Assembly: GCF_009689005.1 (NCBI RefSeq)
Contig: NZ_AP021879.1
Span: 7,007,501 to 7,071,500, forward strand
Direction of reading: 5' to 3'
DNA from: Desulfosarcina ovata subsp. ovata
GTDB taxonomy: Bacteria > Desulfobacterota > Desulfobacteria > Desulfobacterales > Desulfosarcinaceae
Length of the DNA: 64,000 nucleotides
Part shown: piece after piece, positions 15,681-24,700 of the stretch
Layout: each line of letters begins with the position of its first letter
How positions within the stretch are numbered: position 1 is the stretch's first letter
Notes under the pieces: generated by a model
What the model saw: the letters and a program-made list of their open reading frames with translations, nothing else
The model's database searches: none
Told to the model about the DNA's origin: nothing
Made by a program: the position numbers and the translations under genes

Positions 15681-17637
15681 CGTTCAGGATCCCCCTTTTT
15701 TCTAAGTCATCGGCAACATAATCCAAATCTAATTCGTGCAGGCGTTCGCGAGTGGGAATGCCTTCCTCGTTCCAGCCTTTAAATTTGTAGTAGGTCTGCA
15801 TGAGCGTTTCTTCAAGATCGGGAAAACGGCGTTTCCAGTGATCCGCCGGTGGCAGCTCGTCCTTTCGGCGCATGCCGCGGATGTTATTATACGCCCGGTG
15901 GAGGTTGCGGCTGCGGTTGACGATTTTCTTAACCCCGGCCTGATCGATGTCCATTCCGGTCGCCGAAGCGATCAGTTTGGAATAGTTGTGCACGTGGTAG
16001 GGCGGTTTCAGGCAGAAGGACCCCATCCCGCAACATATACCGAGCGCATCATCAATGTTGTGCAGCATCTCCATCCAGTCCACGATCTCAGAGGACATTT
16101 CAGGTGTCGGATACTGGGGGTTGGCCATTTCGCCGCGCGGTTCCCAATCCACGAAGTATTTTTTGAATTTTTCGTCCGGCAGTTGGGGCCAGTCCTTTAC
16201 AAACGCCTCACGCGTTTTTTTGTCGGGGAAGGCGGCCTGGGGCCAGTTGCCCTCGATCTGGGTGATGCTGATTTTTTCGTTGGTGGCGAACATCAGGTAG
16301 TATAAGGGATCGAGCATGCCCAGCTTGATGTTCATCTGCTCGTGCTTTTTGGTGGTATTGTGATCGAACGCCTCGGCCCCCTTGCCGATCCGCCGGGCGG
16401 CCCAATAGGTGCCGTCGGCCAGGTAATCGCCGATCCCTTCGCGGCGGGCGACGCGGTCGAGCAGCCAGAAGAAGCGGCCTTCCTTGTCGGTGGGGCAGCC
16501 CTTGAAGTCCTCATCGGTGAAAATGCCGGCCTCATAGAGTTCTACGCCGAAGGCCAGGATCTGGGGGGTAGAAAAGGAGTCCAACCCGTATTCGAAGGCT
16601 TGCTTGCAGATTCTCCAGGTGAAATCGAGGTCGTCGACAAAGGCCGCCATAGTGTAGGTCAGCTTGGAGAAGCATTTCATCATATAGGGCGGAACGTCAT
16701 CGTGCATGATCAGAGCGCCGCATTGCTGAGGACAGTTGAAGCAACTGATGAAGCGTTTGATGGCCGACGTCTGGCTCTCGGTCCAGGTCTTGTCGATTTC
16801 GTCCGTCCAGAAATCCTTGCGGCGGACGCGAGAGTTGCCCCAGGCGAAACTCTCCGTATGCCATTTCTCGTCGACGTGCTTCATCATTTGCGGAGAACCG
16901 ATACCGGACAAGATCGGCATGACTTCGGGGATGGGGTTTTCATTGCGAAAGTCGATGTATTTGCGGATATCCTTCATGTGGGCCATGAATTCCTCACCGC
17001 GGGCCAGGTTGACCGGCTTGGTTCCGCGTACGGCGATGGCCTTGATGTTCTTGTCGCCCATGACGGCCCCGCCGCCACCGCGGCTGGAGCTGGAGCGGGA
17101 CTGCTCGATCGATGCCGTAAAACATCGGTTCTCACCGGCCATGCCAATGGCCGCCACCTGGACATTGGGATCCTTTAGTTCCTGTCGGATCAGATCCTGG
17201 GTCTCTACCGCGCCTTTTCCCTTCAGATGGGAGGCGTCGCGCAATTCCACCTTGTCATTGTTAATCCAGATGTAAATCAGATCCGGGGATTTTCCGCGAA
17301 TGACCACCTTGTCGTATCCGGCGTACTTCAATTCCGCGGACCAGAAACCACCCATCATGGGGTAGGCGAGCAAATTGGTTTGCGGAGAGATGAAGCTGAC
17401 CAGGGTCCGGTTGGCACTGAAGGCCGGCGTGCCACACAAAAGGCCGGTGCTGAAAATCAGCAGGTTCTCCGGGTCGAAGGCGTTGACCTCGGGCCCGACC
17501 CGGTCGTAATGGATTTTGACATTGGTGCCGAGCCCGCCAAGGTGAGTCTCAAGCAGCTTGGGGTCGGTTTCCACCCTTTCGATGTTCCCTCTGGATAGAT
17601 CGATTTCCAAGTTATATCCGGTTTCAGCGTATCTCAT
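15667..17637 (-). CDS. bamB: BamB, catalytic tungsten subunit of class II benzoyl-CoA reductase (cluster 1)
   Basis: 656 residues, the normal BamB length. It belongs to the aldehyde:ferredoxin oxidoreductase family and reduces the aromatic ring of benzoyl-CoA to the cyclohexadiene-CoA without ATP. Visible are the N-terminal pterin-binding part (MRYAETGYNLEIDLSRGN), SRGGGGAVMGDKNIKA, the [4Fe-4S] motif C299-x2-C302-x3-C306, His260 (DEKWH) and Cys322 (MMKC). The last two coincide in number with the proton-relay His and tungsten-ligand Cys I recall for Geobacter BamB. A ggagg site precedes the ATG. It is followed by bamC with overlap and preceded by moeA. Substrate could be benzoyl-CoA or a close analogue. 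Confidence 0.9.
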   Translation of the reverse strand: MRYAETGYNLEIDLSRGNIERVETDPKLLETHLGGLGTNVKIHYDRVGPEVNAFDPENLLIFSTGLLCGTPAFSANRTLVSFISPQTNLLAYPMMGGFWSAELKYAGYDKVVIRGKSPDLIYIWINNDKVELRDASHLKGKGAVETQDLIRQELKDPNVQVAAIGMAGENRCFTASIEQSRSSSSRGGGGAVMGDKNIKAIAVRGTKPVNLARGEEFMAHMKDIRKYIDFRNENPIPEVMPILSGIGSPQMMKHVDEKWHTESFAWGNSRVRRKDFWTDEIDKTWTESQTSAIKRFISCFNCPQQCGALIMHDDVPPYMMKCFSKLTYTMAAFVDDLDFTWRICKQAFEYGLDSFSTPQILAFGVELYEAGIFTDEDFKGCPTDKEGRFFWLLDRVARREGIGDYLADGTYWAARRIGKGAEAFDHNTTKKHEQMNIKLGMLDPLYYLMFATNEKISITQIEGNWPQAAFPDKKTREAFVKDWPQLPDEKFKKYFVDWEPRGEMANPQYPTPEMSSEIVDWMEMLHNIDDALGICCGMGSFCLKPPYHVHNYSKLIASATGMDIDQAGVKKIVNRSRNLHRAYNNIRGMRRKDELPPADHWKRRFPDLEETLMQTYYKFKGWNEEGIPTRERLHELDLDYVADDLEKRGILNDGQN

Positions 17638-17762
17638 TATTGAATGCCTCCATGGTTCTGATTATTCGTCTATTTTAATCCCCCGTGGGAAAACGGGCGG
17701 TTTCGCGAAAATCCCGCCGCCATGCGTTTGTGTGCAGCCCACGGGAGGGGGAATTGAGATGA

Positions 17763-18947
17763 TTAGTGGGCGGCAACCTTCAGCTGATCCGTTTGGATGT
17801 CGTGGCAGGGCGTTTGCCGACCGAGCGGTCTGCCGTTACCGGTCCGGATGTTTCCCAGCGGGACCTGGGATGGCCTGAGATGCGCTTTGTTGCCACCTAG
17901 TGCCCTGTTGAACGAGTCGATCTGGGCAAAGGGGTCATTCCTGCTGTTTCCGTTTGATTTTGCAGGGGAGGCATCGGAACCATTCAGATGGCCCATCATT
18001 CGAAGCAGTGCCGGGCGAATGAACTGCTCGAATGAGAGCATCGTTGCCGACGGGTTGCCCGGCAATCCGAAAACGAGGGTTTTCCCGATGGTTCCGAAGA
18101 TGGTTGGTTTACCGGGTTTGACGAAGATGCTGGAAAAGCGCGTTTCCAGACCCAGGGAAGCGAATGCCTTGTGGATCAGGTCGTACTTGCCCCGGGACGT
18201 TCCTCCTGAGGTGATGATGACATCGGCACGCATGGCTTCGGACAGAACGTTTTTTTGCGCCTCCAGGTCATCCGGCACGGTGCCCAGGCAAAGAGGCGTG
18301 GCATGGGTTTCCAATACCTGGGCCGCCAGGGCGTAAAGGTTGGAGCACATGGCCTTGTCCAAGGCGGGGGGCTCATGAAAATCCGAAATTTCATCACCCG
18401 TCGAGACGATTGCCACCAGGGGTTTGCGATGCACGGTGACATAGGCACGCCGAAGACACGCCAGTGAACCGATTTCCAGCGAGTGAACAGTGTCGCCGGC
18501 ATGAAGCACCACATCGCCCTTTTTCAGTGAATCGCCTTTAAAGCGGATGCCGGCACCGGTTCCGGGGTCGGTATTGCAGGTCACCGTGTTGCCGGATTCG
18601 GTCGTGTGTTCAATTTTAACGATGGTGTCGGCGCCCTTTGGAAGCAATCCGCCGGTCATGATGCGTACCGCTTCGCCAGTGCCGACCGTTGACCGGCAAG
18701 GCTTGCCGGCAGGGGCTTCGCCGATGATCCGGAGGCTTGCCGGATGGCTTGGCGACGCTCCGGTCAGTGATCCGTGACATACCGCATACCCGTCAACCGC
18801 TGAAATGTCGGCCGCCGGAAGATCCTGTACGGCGGTGATATCCTCGACCAGAACGCGATTCAGGGCATCCAGAATCGGAACGCTCTCGCGGCCCAGTACC
18901 GGTGTTGCGTCCAGAATCAGCTGTTGGGCTTTTTTAAGATCAATCAT
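17763..18947 (-). CDS. moeA: Molybdopterin molybdotransferase MoeA (ordinary type)
   Basis: 394 residues with canonical MoeA features: ISAVDGYAV, RIMTGGLLPKGADTI, STGDEISDF, ITSGGTSRGKYD and GLPGNPSATMLSFEQF. It catalyses metal insertion into MPT-AMP in molybdenum/tungsten cofactor synthesis. It lies between bamI and bamB in cluster 1. Its sequence is clearly closer to generic MoeA than to the two variant copies in this window. A C-terminal tail of about 65 residues (after MMGHLNGSDASPAKS) is unusual and rich in Arg/Gly/His; it may replace the normal domain IV, which I cannot recognise here. Confidence 0.85.
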   Translation of the reverse strand: MIDLKKAQQLILDATPVLGRESVPILDALNRVLVEDITAVQDLPAADISAVDGYAVCHGSLTGASPSHPASLRIIGEAPAGKPCRSTVGTGEAVRIMTGGLLPKGADTIVKIEHTTESGNTVTCNTDPGTGAGIRFKGDSLKKGDVVLHAGDTVHSLEIGSLACLRRAYVTVHRKPLVAIVSTGDEISDFHEPPALDKAMCSNLYALAAQVLETHATPLCLGTVPDDLEAQKNVLSEAMRADVIITSGGTSRGKYDLIHKAFASLGLETRFSSIFVKPGKPTIFGTIGKTLVFGLPGNPSATMLSFEQFIRPALLRMMGHLNGSDASPAKSNGNSRNDPFAQIDSFNRALGGNKAHLRPSQVPLGNIRTGNGRPLGRQTPCHDIQTDQLKVAAH

Positions 18948-19052
18948 ACCTGAACCCTTCTAACATGCTCCCGCCATGAAAAAACGGGTAAGCGGGAATC
19001 GCCAGCGGCGGTGAGACGATACCCGTCGACCGGCGAAAGTCATTGACTGGTA

Positions 19053-19685
19053 TTATCCGTGATCGCCTGATTTGCCGGGTACCGGTATCGATGCCCCGCT
19101 AAGGGGCGATGTCATCGCCGTAGTCAGCACATAAGCGGCCTGGAGGGCTTCCGTGGGGCAGAGTTCGAAGCACTCCTTGCAGTTCCAGCACTCGTTGGCG
19201 GCGATTTCGGGCACGAAGGCGATCTCCTTGCGCACGCCGCGGTCGACAAAGCCGATGGCGTGTTTGCCCTTGACCTCGGCGCAGTAGCGCACGCACAGCC
19301 CGCAGTGGATGCAGAAGGAAGCCTCCTTTTCGAAGCGGTTGCGGTCGGCACCGTACTCCTTGGCCAGGTCGAGCAGCTCGAAGGCATCCGGCGCGTGGGC
19401 CAGCAAGAGTTCGATGATCATCTTGCGGATGCGGTCGATCTTCTCGGAGCGGGTTCTCACCACCAGACCCTCGGCCGCGGGGAACACGCACGAGACCACC
19501 ATCTTGGTCCAGCCGCGCTCCTCAACCTCCACGATGCACAGGCGGCAGCCGCCGAACGGTTCGAGCTTTTCGTGGTAGCACAGGGTCGGAATCTTGATCC
19601 CCGCGCCGCGGGCCGCCTCCAGAAGGGTCATGCCTTCGCTGGCGGTTACCGATTTGCCGTCTATTTCTAAGCGGATTTCACTCAT
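19053..19685 (-). CDS. bamI: BamI, NuoG-like iron-sulfur protein (cluster 1)
   Basis: 210 residues. The N-terminal [2Fe-2S] ferredoxin domain holds LCYHEKLEPFGGCRLCIVEV plus a later Cys (VVSCVFP). Two [4Fe-4S] motifs follow: CIHCGLCVRYC and CWNCKECFELCP. This is the short NuoG/HydA-like N-terminal module, with no catalytic domain, as expected for BamI. It overlaps the end of bamH by 4 nt. BamGHI are thought to exchange electrons between NAD(P)H or ferredoxin and the Hdr-like subunits. Assignment follows gene order and motif layout. Confidence 0.85.
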   Translation of the reverse strand: MSEIRLEIDGKSVTASEGMTLLEAARGAGIKIPTLCYHEKLEPFGGCRLCIVEVEERGWTKMVVSCVFPAAEGLVVRTRSEKIDRIRKMIIELLLAHAPDAFELLDLAKEYGADRNRFEKEASFCIHCGLCVRYCAEVKGKHAIGFVDRGVRKEIAFVPEIAANECWNCKECFELCPTEALQAAYVLTTAMTSPLSGASIPVPGKSGDHG

Positions 19686-21607
19686 TTGTCTTTGCTCTTT
19701 CTGATTGTTCGTTCTTCTTCAGGAACGGGCGGGGGGACCGGCTGACCGGAGATCTTGGTCACCGCGCCGAACTTCGGCGGACAGACCTCGAAGCAGGTGC
19801 CGCACTTGGTGCACTTCTCCTGATCGATGATGTGGACCTTGTTCTTGGCGCTGTCAATGGCGTTGGCCGGGCACTTTCTGAAGCACATCCGGCAGGCCTT
19901 GCACTTGGTCGGATCGATGTAGTAGTTGATCAGTTCCTTGCAGGAGAGGGCCGGGCAGCGCTTCTCATTGATGTGGGCCTCGTACTCCTCCCGGAAGTAG
20001 CGCAGGGTGCTCAAAAACGGGTTGGGCGCGCTCTTGCCCAGGGCGCACAGGGCCGCCTCCATGGCGGTTTCGGACAGGGCCTCGAGCAGCTCGATGTCGC
20101 CCTCCTTGCCCTTGCCCTGGGTGATGTTGGTCAGGATCTTGAGCATCTGGCGCAACCCCTCCCGGCAGGGCACGCACTTGCCGCAGGACTCATCGGTGAG
20201 GAACTCGATGAAGTAGCGGGCCACATCCACCATGCAGGTGTCCTCGTCCATGACGATCATGCCGCCGGAGCCCATCATGGAGCCGGCCTTGGTCAACTCG
20301 TCAAAACCCACCGGCAGATCGAGCTGATCCTCGGGAATGCAGCCGCCGGAAGGCCCGCCGGTCTGCACGGCCTTGAACTTGCGGCCGCCGGGGATGCCGC
20401 CACCGATCTTGAAGATGATGTCCTTAAGGGGCGTTCCCATGGGCACCTCCACCAGGCCGGTGTTGGTGATCTTGCCCACCAGGGAGAAGATCTTGGTGCC
20501 TTTGCTGGTCTCGGTGCCGTGCTCGGTGAACCAGTCGGCGCCCTTGTTGATGATCATGGGCACGTTGGCCCAGGTCTCCACGTTGTTGAGCACACTGGGT
20601 TTTTCCCACAGGCCCTTGATGTTGGAGCGGATGTACTTGGGCCGGGGCTCGCCCACGCGGCCCTCCAGGGCGGTCATCAGGGCGGTGGACTCGCCGCAGA
20701 CGAATGCGCCGGCGCCCTTGTGCACCTTGACCTCAAAATCGAATCCTGAGCCGAGGATGTTCTTGCCCAGAAAGCCGTACTCCTCGGCCAGCCGGATGGC
20801 GGTGTGGACGTTCTCCACGGCCAGGGGATACTCCTGGCGCACGTAAATGTAGCCCTCGTGGGCGCCGATGGCATAGGCGCCCAGGGTCAGCCCCTCGAGA
20901 ATAGCGTGGGGGTTGCCCTCAAGTAAACTGCGGTCCATATAGGCGCCGGGATCGCCCTCGTCGGCATTGACGATCACGTACTTGACCGGCTCGGGATCGT
21001 TGCGCGAGCCCTCCCACTTGCGGCCCGCGGGAAAACCACCGCCGCCGCGACCGCGCAAGTTGGATTTTTTGATCTCCTCCAGAACCTCCTCGTCGGTCAT
21101 GCGGTCCAGGGCCTTGGCCAGGGCGTTGTATCCGCCGATGGCCAGGTAGTCGTCGATACTCTTGGGATCGACGCTGCTGTTGGAACCGAAGACCAGGCGC
21201 TGCTGGTGCTTGTAGAAAGGAATCTTGGATTCCTGGACGATCTTCTCGTTGGTGGCCGGATCGTCGTAGACCAGCCTCTCGATGACCTTCTTGCCTTTGA
21301 TGGTCTCGGTGATGATCTCGGGCACGTCGTCGGGCTGGATCTGGAAGTAACAGATCTCGTCGGGATGAATGACGATGATCGGGCCCCGTTCGCAGAACCC
21401 GTGACAGCCCGTGCGGCGGATATCCACCTCCTTGGCAAGGCCCTGTTTCTCCAGTTCCTCGGCCAGCCTGGCGGCCACGTCATGGCTGCCCGTGGCATGG
21501 CAGGCCGACCCGGAGCACAGGGTGATGCAGGGTTTGTTCGGGTCTCTCTGGGAGAGGATGTCCTCCCTGAATGTGTCCAATTCAGCAGGTGAATTAATCA
21601 GCGGCAT
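19682..21607 (-). CDS. bamH: BamH, NuoF-like flavoprotein with C-terminal ferredoxin domain (cluster 1)
   Basis: 641 residues. The N-terminal thioredoxin-like [2Fe-2S] domain has CSGSACH and GCHGFCERGP. The central NuoF domain has the FMN/NAD motifs GRGGGGFPAGRKW and NADEGDPGAYMD, an SLBB part, and the [4Fe-4S] motif SCGKCVPCREG. A C-terminal extension carries two more [4Fe-4S] clusters, CKACRMCFRKCP and CTKCGTCFEVCP. The cluster 2 BamH lacks this extension. The likely role is NAD(P)H- and ferredoxin-linked electron entry or exit for the reductase complex. It starts 9 bp after bamG ends and overlaps bamI. Confidence 0.88.
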   Translation of the reverse strand: MPLINSPAELDTFREDILSQRDPNKPCITLCSGSACHATGSHDVAARLAEELEKQGLAKEVDIRRTGCHGFCERGPIIVIHPDEICYFQIQPDDVPEIITETIKGKKVIERLVYDDPATNEKIVQESKIPFYKHQQRLVFGSNSSVDPKSIDDYLAIGGYNALAKALDRMTDEEVLEEIKKSNLRGRGGGGFPAGRKWEGSRNDPEPVKYVIVNADEGDPGAYMDRSLLEGNPHAILEGLTLGAYAIGAHEGYIYVRQEYPLAVENVHTAIRLAEEYGFLGKNILGSGFDFEVKVHKGAGAFVCGESTALMTALEGRVGEPRPKYIRSNIKGLWEKPSVLNNVETWANVPMIINKGADWFTEHGTETSKGTKIFSLVGKITNTGLVEVPMGTPLKDIIFKIGGGIPGGRKFKAVQTGGPSGGCIPEDQLDLPVGFDELTKAGSMMGSGGMIVMDEDTCMVDVARYFIEFLTDESCGKCVPCREGLRQMLKILTNITQGKGKEGDIELLEALSETAMEAALCALGKSAPNPFLSTLRYFREEYEAHINEKRCPALSCKELINYYIDPTKCKACRMCFRKCPANAIDSAKNKVHIIDQEKCTKCGTCFEVCPPKFGAVTKISGQPVPPPVPEEERTIRKSKDK

Positions 21608-21616
21608 AATTTTATC

Positions 21617-22069
21617 CTACTCGTATTGTTTTAACACGTCTGCACTCTGGCCTGGCGTCATCTTGCCATGCGTCTTCCCATCGATTTCCACAACCGGCCC
21701 CAACGCGCAGCATCCCAGGCAGTTGACCGTCTCCAGGCTGAAGTTGAGATCCAGGTCGGTCTCGCCGGGATGGATGCCGATCTGGTCCTGGACCGCGTCG
21801 AGGACACGCGCGGCGCCGCGCACATGGCAGGCGGTGCCCATGCAGATGTGAACGCCGTGGCGGCCCTTGGGCACCAGACTGAAGGCTTTGTAAAAGGTCG
21901 CAATGTGCTGGACCCGGGTCAGCGGTACATCGAGACGCTGGCTGACCCGCTCCAGCGCTTCCTTGGGCAGCCAGTTGTTCTCGCTCTGGATCTGCAGGAG
22001 CACCTGGATGAGCGAACTGGCCTCGCCGTCATGCTGGTCGATAATCTGATCGATTTTTGCGTTGTTCAT
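21617..22069 (-). CDS. bamG: BamG, NuoE-like [2Fe-2S] protein (cluster 1)
   Basis: 150 residues with the NuoE/thioredoxin-like fold. A helical N-terminus (IDQIIDQHDGEASSLIQVLL, NWLPKEALERVSQRL) is followed by the [2Fe-2S] ligands in CMGTACH and CLGCCALGP. It is a stand-alone protein here, whereas in cluster 2 the same domain is fused behind the BamF domain. It precedes bamH by 9 bp. It acts with the NuoF-like subunit in electron transfer. Confidence 0.87.
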   Translation of the reverse strand: MNNAKIDQIIDQHDGEASSLIQVLLQIQSENNWLPKEALERVSQRLDVPLTRVQHIATFYKAFSLVPKGRHGVHICMGTACHVRGAARVLDAVQDQIGIHPGETDLDLNFSLETVNCLGCCALGPVVEIDGKTHGKMTPGQSADVLKQYE

Positions 22070-22131
22070 AAATGGCCTTCCTGATTGTTGACGAATCCGT
22101 CGTCATGTCCTTTTTCCCGGGGCGATTCTTT

Positions 22132-22462
22132 TTATACCAGCGCGTAACACTTCTGCTCGGTGTCGTAGCGCACAAACCCGTAGCGTGACGAGCTGTTCAT
22201 GTGCCGGGAAACTTCGGACGGGTTGAGTCCCAGCGCCTCGGCGATCTCTCCGGTCGAAAGGGGCTTTTCTTCCAACAGCGAGGTAATCTGGCTGATGGAC
22301 ATCCGGCTGGCAATCAACTCCTCAAAGAGCCCGCCAAACTGGTCGCTGGTGTAAAAATCCTCATCAGTGTCAGAACTTCGAGGTTTGGATGCCGCTGACC
22401 CCGCCGCCGACGATCATTACGTCGCCGTGGTTCGTGTTTCCTCCGGGCTTGTCGGAGAACAG
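22132..22462 (-). pseudogene. Deletion scar: start of bamE joined to the end of bamF
   Basis: Reading the minus strand from 22462, about 27 codons match the BamE N-terminus (VMIVGGGVSGIQTS, the FAD-binding start; cluster 2 has VMVVGGGISGIQAS). They run into a TGA. In a different frame the sequence then matches the C-terminal part of the BamF domain (FYTSDQFGGLFEELIASRM, STGEIAEALGLNPSEVSRH; cluster 2 has FYASEEFDTLFKKLI and TTGELAELLGLTPSEIARH). About 1000 codons of bamE and about 180 of bamF are missing between them. A piece from 22317 to 22132 could still be read as a 61-residue winged-helix-like peptide starting at an internal ATG, but it is most likely debris. Confidence 0.82.
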
Positions 22463-22505
22463 CTATAGTATTTCTTTCGGCAGTACGTCGTTTGACACCT
22501 TTATA

Positions 22506-22630
22506 GACGGATTCGTAAAAAGCCCGATATCGGCGTTACACGTATCCTTCGTCTTGCGGCGTACGACATAGTACGCCTTCATTCCTCAAGAATCCGCAAG
22601 CCTTGATCTCAGGCTTTTTACGAATCCGTC
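22506..22630. repeat. 125-bp element with perfect 19-bp terminal inverted repeats
   Basis: gacggattcgtaaaaagcc (22506-22524) is the exact reverse complement of 22612-22630, and the interior also contains pairing arms (ggcgtac/gtacgcc-like). It has no coding capacity. It is MITE-like and lies between bamD and the bamE/bamF scar, 10 bp past the bamD stop. Confidence 0.8.
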
Positions 22631-22640
22631 GGAACCTTGG

Positions 22641-23798
22641 TTAGATCACGGCCTGGACGATCTCGGTGATGTCCTTGACGTCCAGGACATCCTCGATTTC
22701 CATGTTCAGGCGGCTCTCCTCAAAGTTGGTGATGCAGTAGGGGCAGGCCGTGGCCAGCTCCTGGGCCTGAACGTCCATGGCCTGCTGCAACCGGATGTCG
22801 GAAAAACGCTCTTCCTTGGGCGTATCCATCCAGATCCGGCCGCCCCCGCCGCCGCAGCACAGGCTGTCCACGCGGTTGTCGGCCAGCTCCACCAGCTTCA
22901 GGCCGGGGATGCGCCGCAACACCTCGCGCGGTTCGTCGTAAATCCCGTTGTGCCGGCCCATGTAGCAGGGATCGTGGTAGGCCACCGTTTTTTCATAGCT
23001 GCCCGTGATCTCCAGCCGGCCGCTCTCGATCAGCTCGAGCAGGTACTGGGTGACGTGCACCACCTCGAAATTGGCCATGAACTCGGGATATTCGTTTTTC
23101 AGGGTGTGGTAGCAGTGCGGGGAGGAGACCAGGATGCGCTTGACCCCATGATCCACGAAGGTTTTGATGTTCTCTCTGGCCAGGTCCTTGAACACGTTCT
23201 CGCTGCCGGTCTTGCGGATGCTCTCGCCGCAGCAGTTCTCTTTCTCGCCCAAGATGCCGAAATCGATGCCGGCCTTGTTGAGAATGCCGGCCGTGGCCAC
23301 GGCGACCTTTTTCATGCGCGGATCAAAGCTTAAGTAACAGCCCACGAAATAAAGCATCTCCATGCCTTCTTCGAAGGGCTTGACAGCGACGTCATTGGCG
23401 CTGACCCAGTCGGCGCGTTTCTTGCGGTCGAACTGCAAGGGGTTGCCTTCGGAAATCAGGCTGGCCCGTGCCGTGCGGGCCGACTTCACCGACGCGGGAA
23501 AAACCTCGTAGGCCGTGGCGATACGCCGCAGGGAAACGCCCAGCTCGATCTGCTTGACCCCCCGGGGACAGTACTCGGGGCAGCGCCCGCAGGTGGTGCA
23601 GCGCCAGATGTCCTCGCCATCGATCTCCGTCAGCCCGAAGGTGGCCTGCCGGATCAGCTTGCGCATGCTGAACTGCCTCACCCGGTTCCACGGGCAGACC
23701 GTATCGCACTTGCCGCATTGAAAACACAGCTTGAATACCTCTCCACCTGCCTCTTTGATCTCTTCGATGACTTCTTTGAAAGGGGCTAATGTTTCCAC
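22641..23798 (-). CDS. bamD: BamD, HdrBC-like iron-sulfur protein (cluster 1)
   Basis: 385 residues from a GTG start. The N-terminal HdrC-like part holds two [4Fe-4S] motifs, CFQCGKCDTVCP and CTTCGRCPEYCP. The HdrB-like part has the two CCG-type motifs, NCCGESIRKTG and SLCCGGGGGRIWMD, plus HCYHTLKNEYPEF. Heterodisulfide-reductase BC modules pass electrons between HdrA-type flavoproteins and a partner enzyme. BamD is thought to link BamE to BamBC. It is strongly similar to the cluster 2 copy at 27355-28506. It is the first gene of cluster 1, transcribed out of the 23.8-24.7 kb control region. Confidence 0.88.
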   Translation of the reverse strand: METLAPFKEVIEEIKEAGGEVFKLCFQCGKCDTVCPWNRVRQFSMRKLIRQATFGLTEIDGEDIWRCTTCGRCPEYCPRGVKQIELGVSLRRIATAYEVFPASVKSARTARASLISEGNPLQFDRKKRADWVSANDVAVKPFEEGMEMLYFVGCYLSFDPRMKKVAVATAGILNKAGIDFGILGEKENCCGESIRKTGSENVFKDLARENIKTFVDHGVKRILVSSPHCYHTLKNEYPEFMANFEVVHVTQYLLELIESGRLEITGSYEKTVAYHDPCYMGRHNGIYDEPREVLRRIPGLKLVELADNRVDSLCCGGGGGRIWMDTPKEERFSDIRLQQAMDVQAQELATACPYCITNFEESRLNMEIEDVLDVKDITEIVQAVI

Positions 23799-24700
23799 GG
23801 TTATCCGTATCCACTTCTTTGTCTTTTATTATTTATCGTTCATGGCGGACCTGAAGGGTCTCTCGCCAGTGCCTCAGTCAGCCCAAAAAAGTATTATATC
23901 GACCAAATAAAAACACAGTATTGGTGAAGCATCAAATAATTAGAAATGAGAAAAAAAGAAAAACCATATTTTTTACAATGTAGTTATAAAAAAGCTATAT
24001 AATAGCTTTTTCCACAACTAAGCCATATGGGAAAAAGTGTCAATAAAAAACTGAAATTGTATGAAATATCTATCTGTAGAAAAAAATTGCCACCGATTTT
24101 TCGTAGATTATCTCCTGATAGAAAAAAATACCAAAAAAGATTCCTGAATGTTTGTCAAATATCTACTATTAGGAGAAATACTTCCATCGCCGGTTGGTTG
24201 AGCAATTTTTGGCCGATTTTCTCTCTGTAGAAAATCGGCACCCATGGAAATGTATACCATTAAAGCAAGTCTGACACTCGAAAGGCGACTTCGCCGTACC
24301 TATAAAATAATCGTGAATGCGGTGGGCCGATTTTGGACCGAACGGTCCCATTCTACAGAAAAGCTATGGGGCGTCATCGAAATTGTGAATAATTTTCATA
24401 GTCCGGTTGATCATCACCGATCGTTTTGAAACAGCGGATCTCCCGCTAAATAAGGCTGTTGGGTGAAAGTAAAATATTGTCGGTGTTCTTCTTCTTAAAA
24501 ATTTTATTCGATTGCATGCAATTTTTTCAAAAAAAGTTTGACAGCTATGTCGAATCTGATATAACGATGATCTATATAGAACACAACAAATCTCTATGCA
24601 GAACTTGACGCTTATCAACGCTCTCACTCGGTGGCGTTACAGCGGCAAACAAATCCGTAATTACAACTAGTGAGGATGTTAACATAACGGAGGGTTAGGT
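23799..24700. other. AT-rich divergent control region between the two bam clusters
   Basis: These 902 bp separate bamD (minus) from bamB (plus). The part from about 23880 to 24600 is strikingly AT-rich. A tataat hexamer on the minus strand (23893-23898) could be the -10 box for cluster 1, with no good -35. A better plus-strand promoter is listed separately. Short motifs like ctgtagaaaa recur near 24075, 24230 and, inverted, 24355. Two short reading frames lack ribosome sites and look fortuitous. I could not identify a regulator site with confidence. Confidence 0.55.
24538..24565 (+). promoter_or_regulatory. Candidate sigma-70 promoter for bam cluster 2
   Basis: ttgaca at 24538-24543 and tataac at 24560-24565 are separated by 16 bp. 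Transcription would begin near 24572, giving a leader of about 130 nt before the bamB ATG at 24701, which has a ggagg site. Called by eye only. Confidence 0.45.

Noticed and set aside
24027..24429. Two short open frames in the bam control region
   Set aside because: No ribosome sites; AT-rich chance frames.
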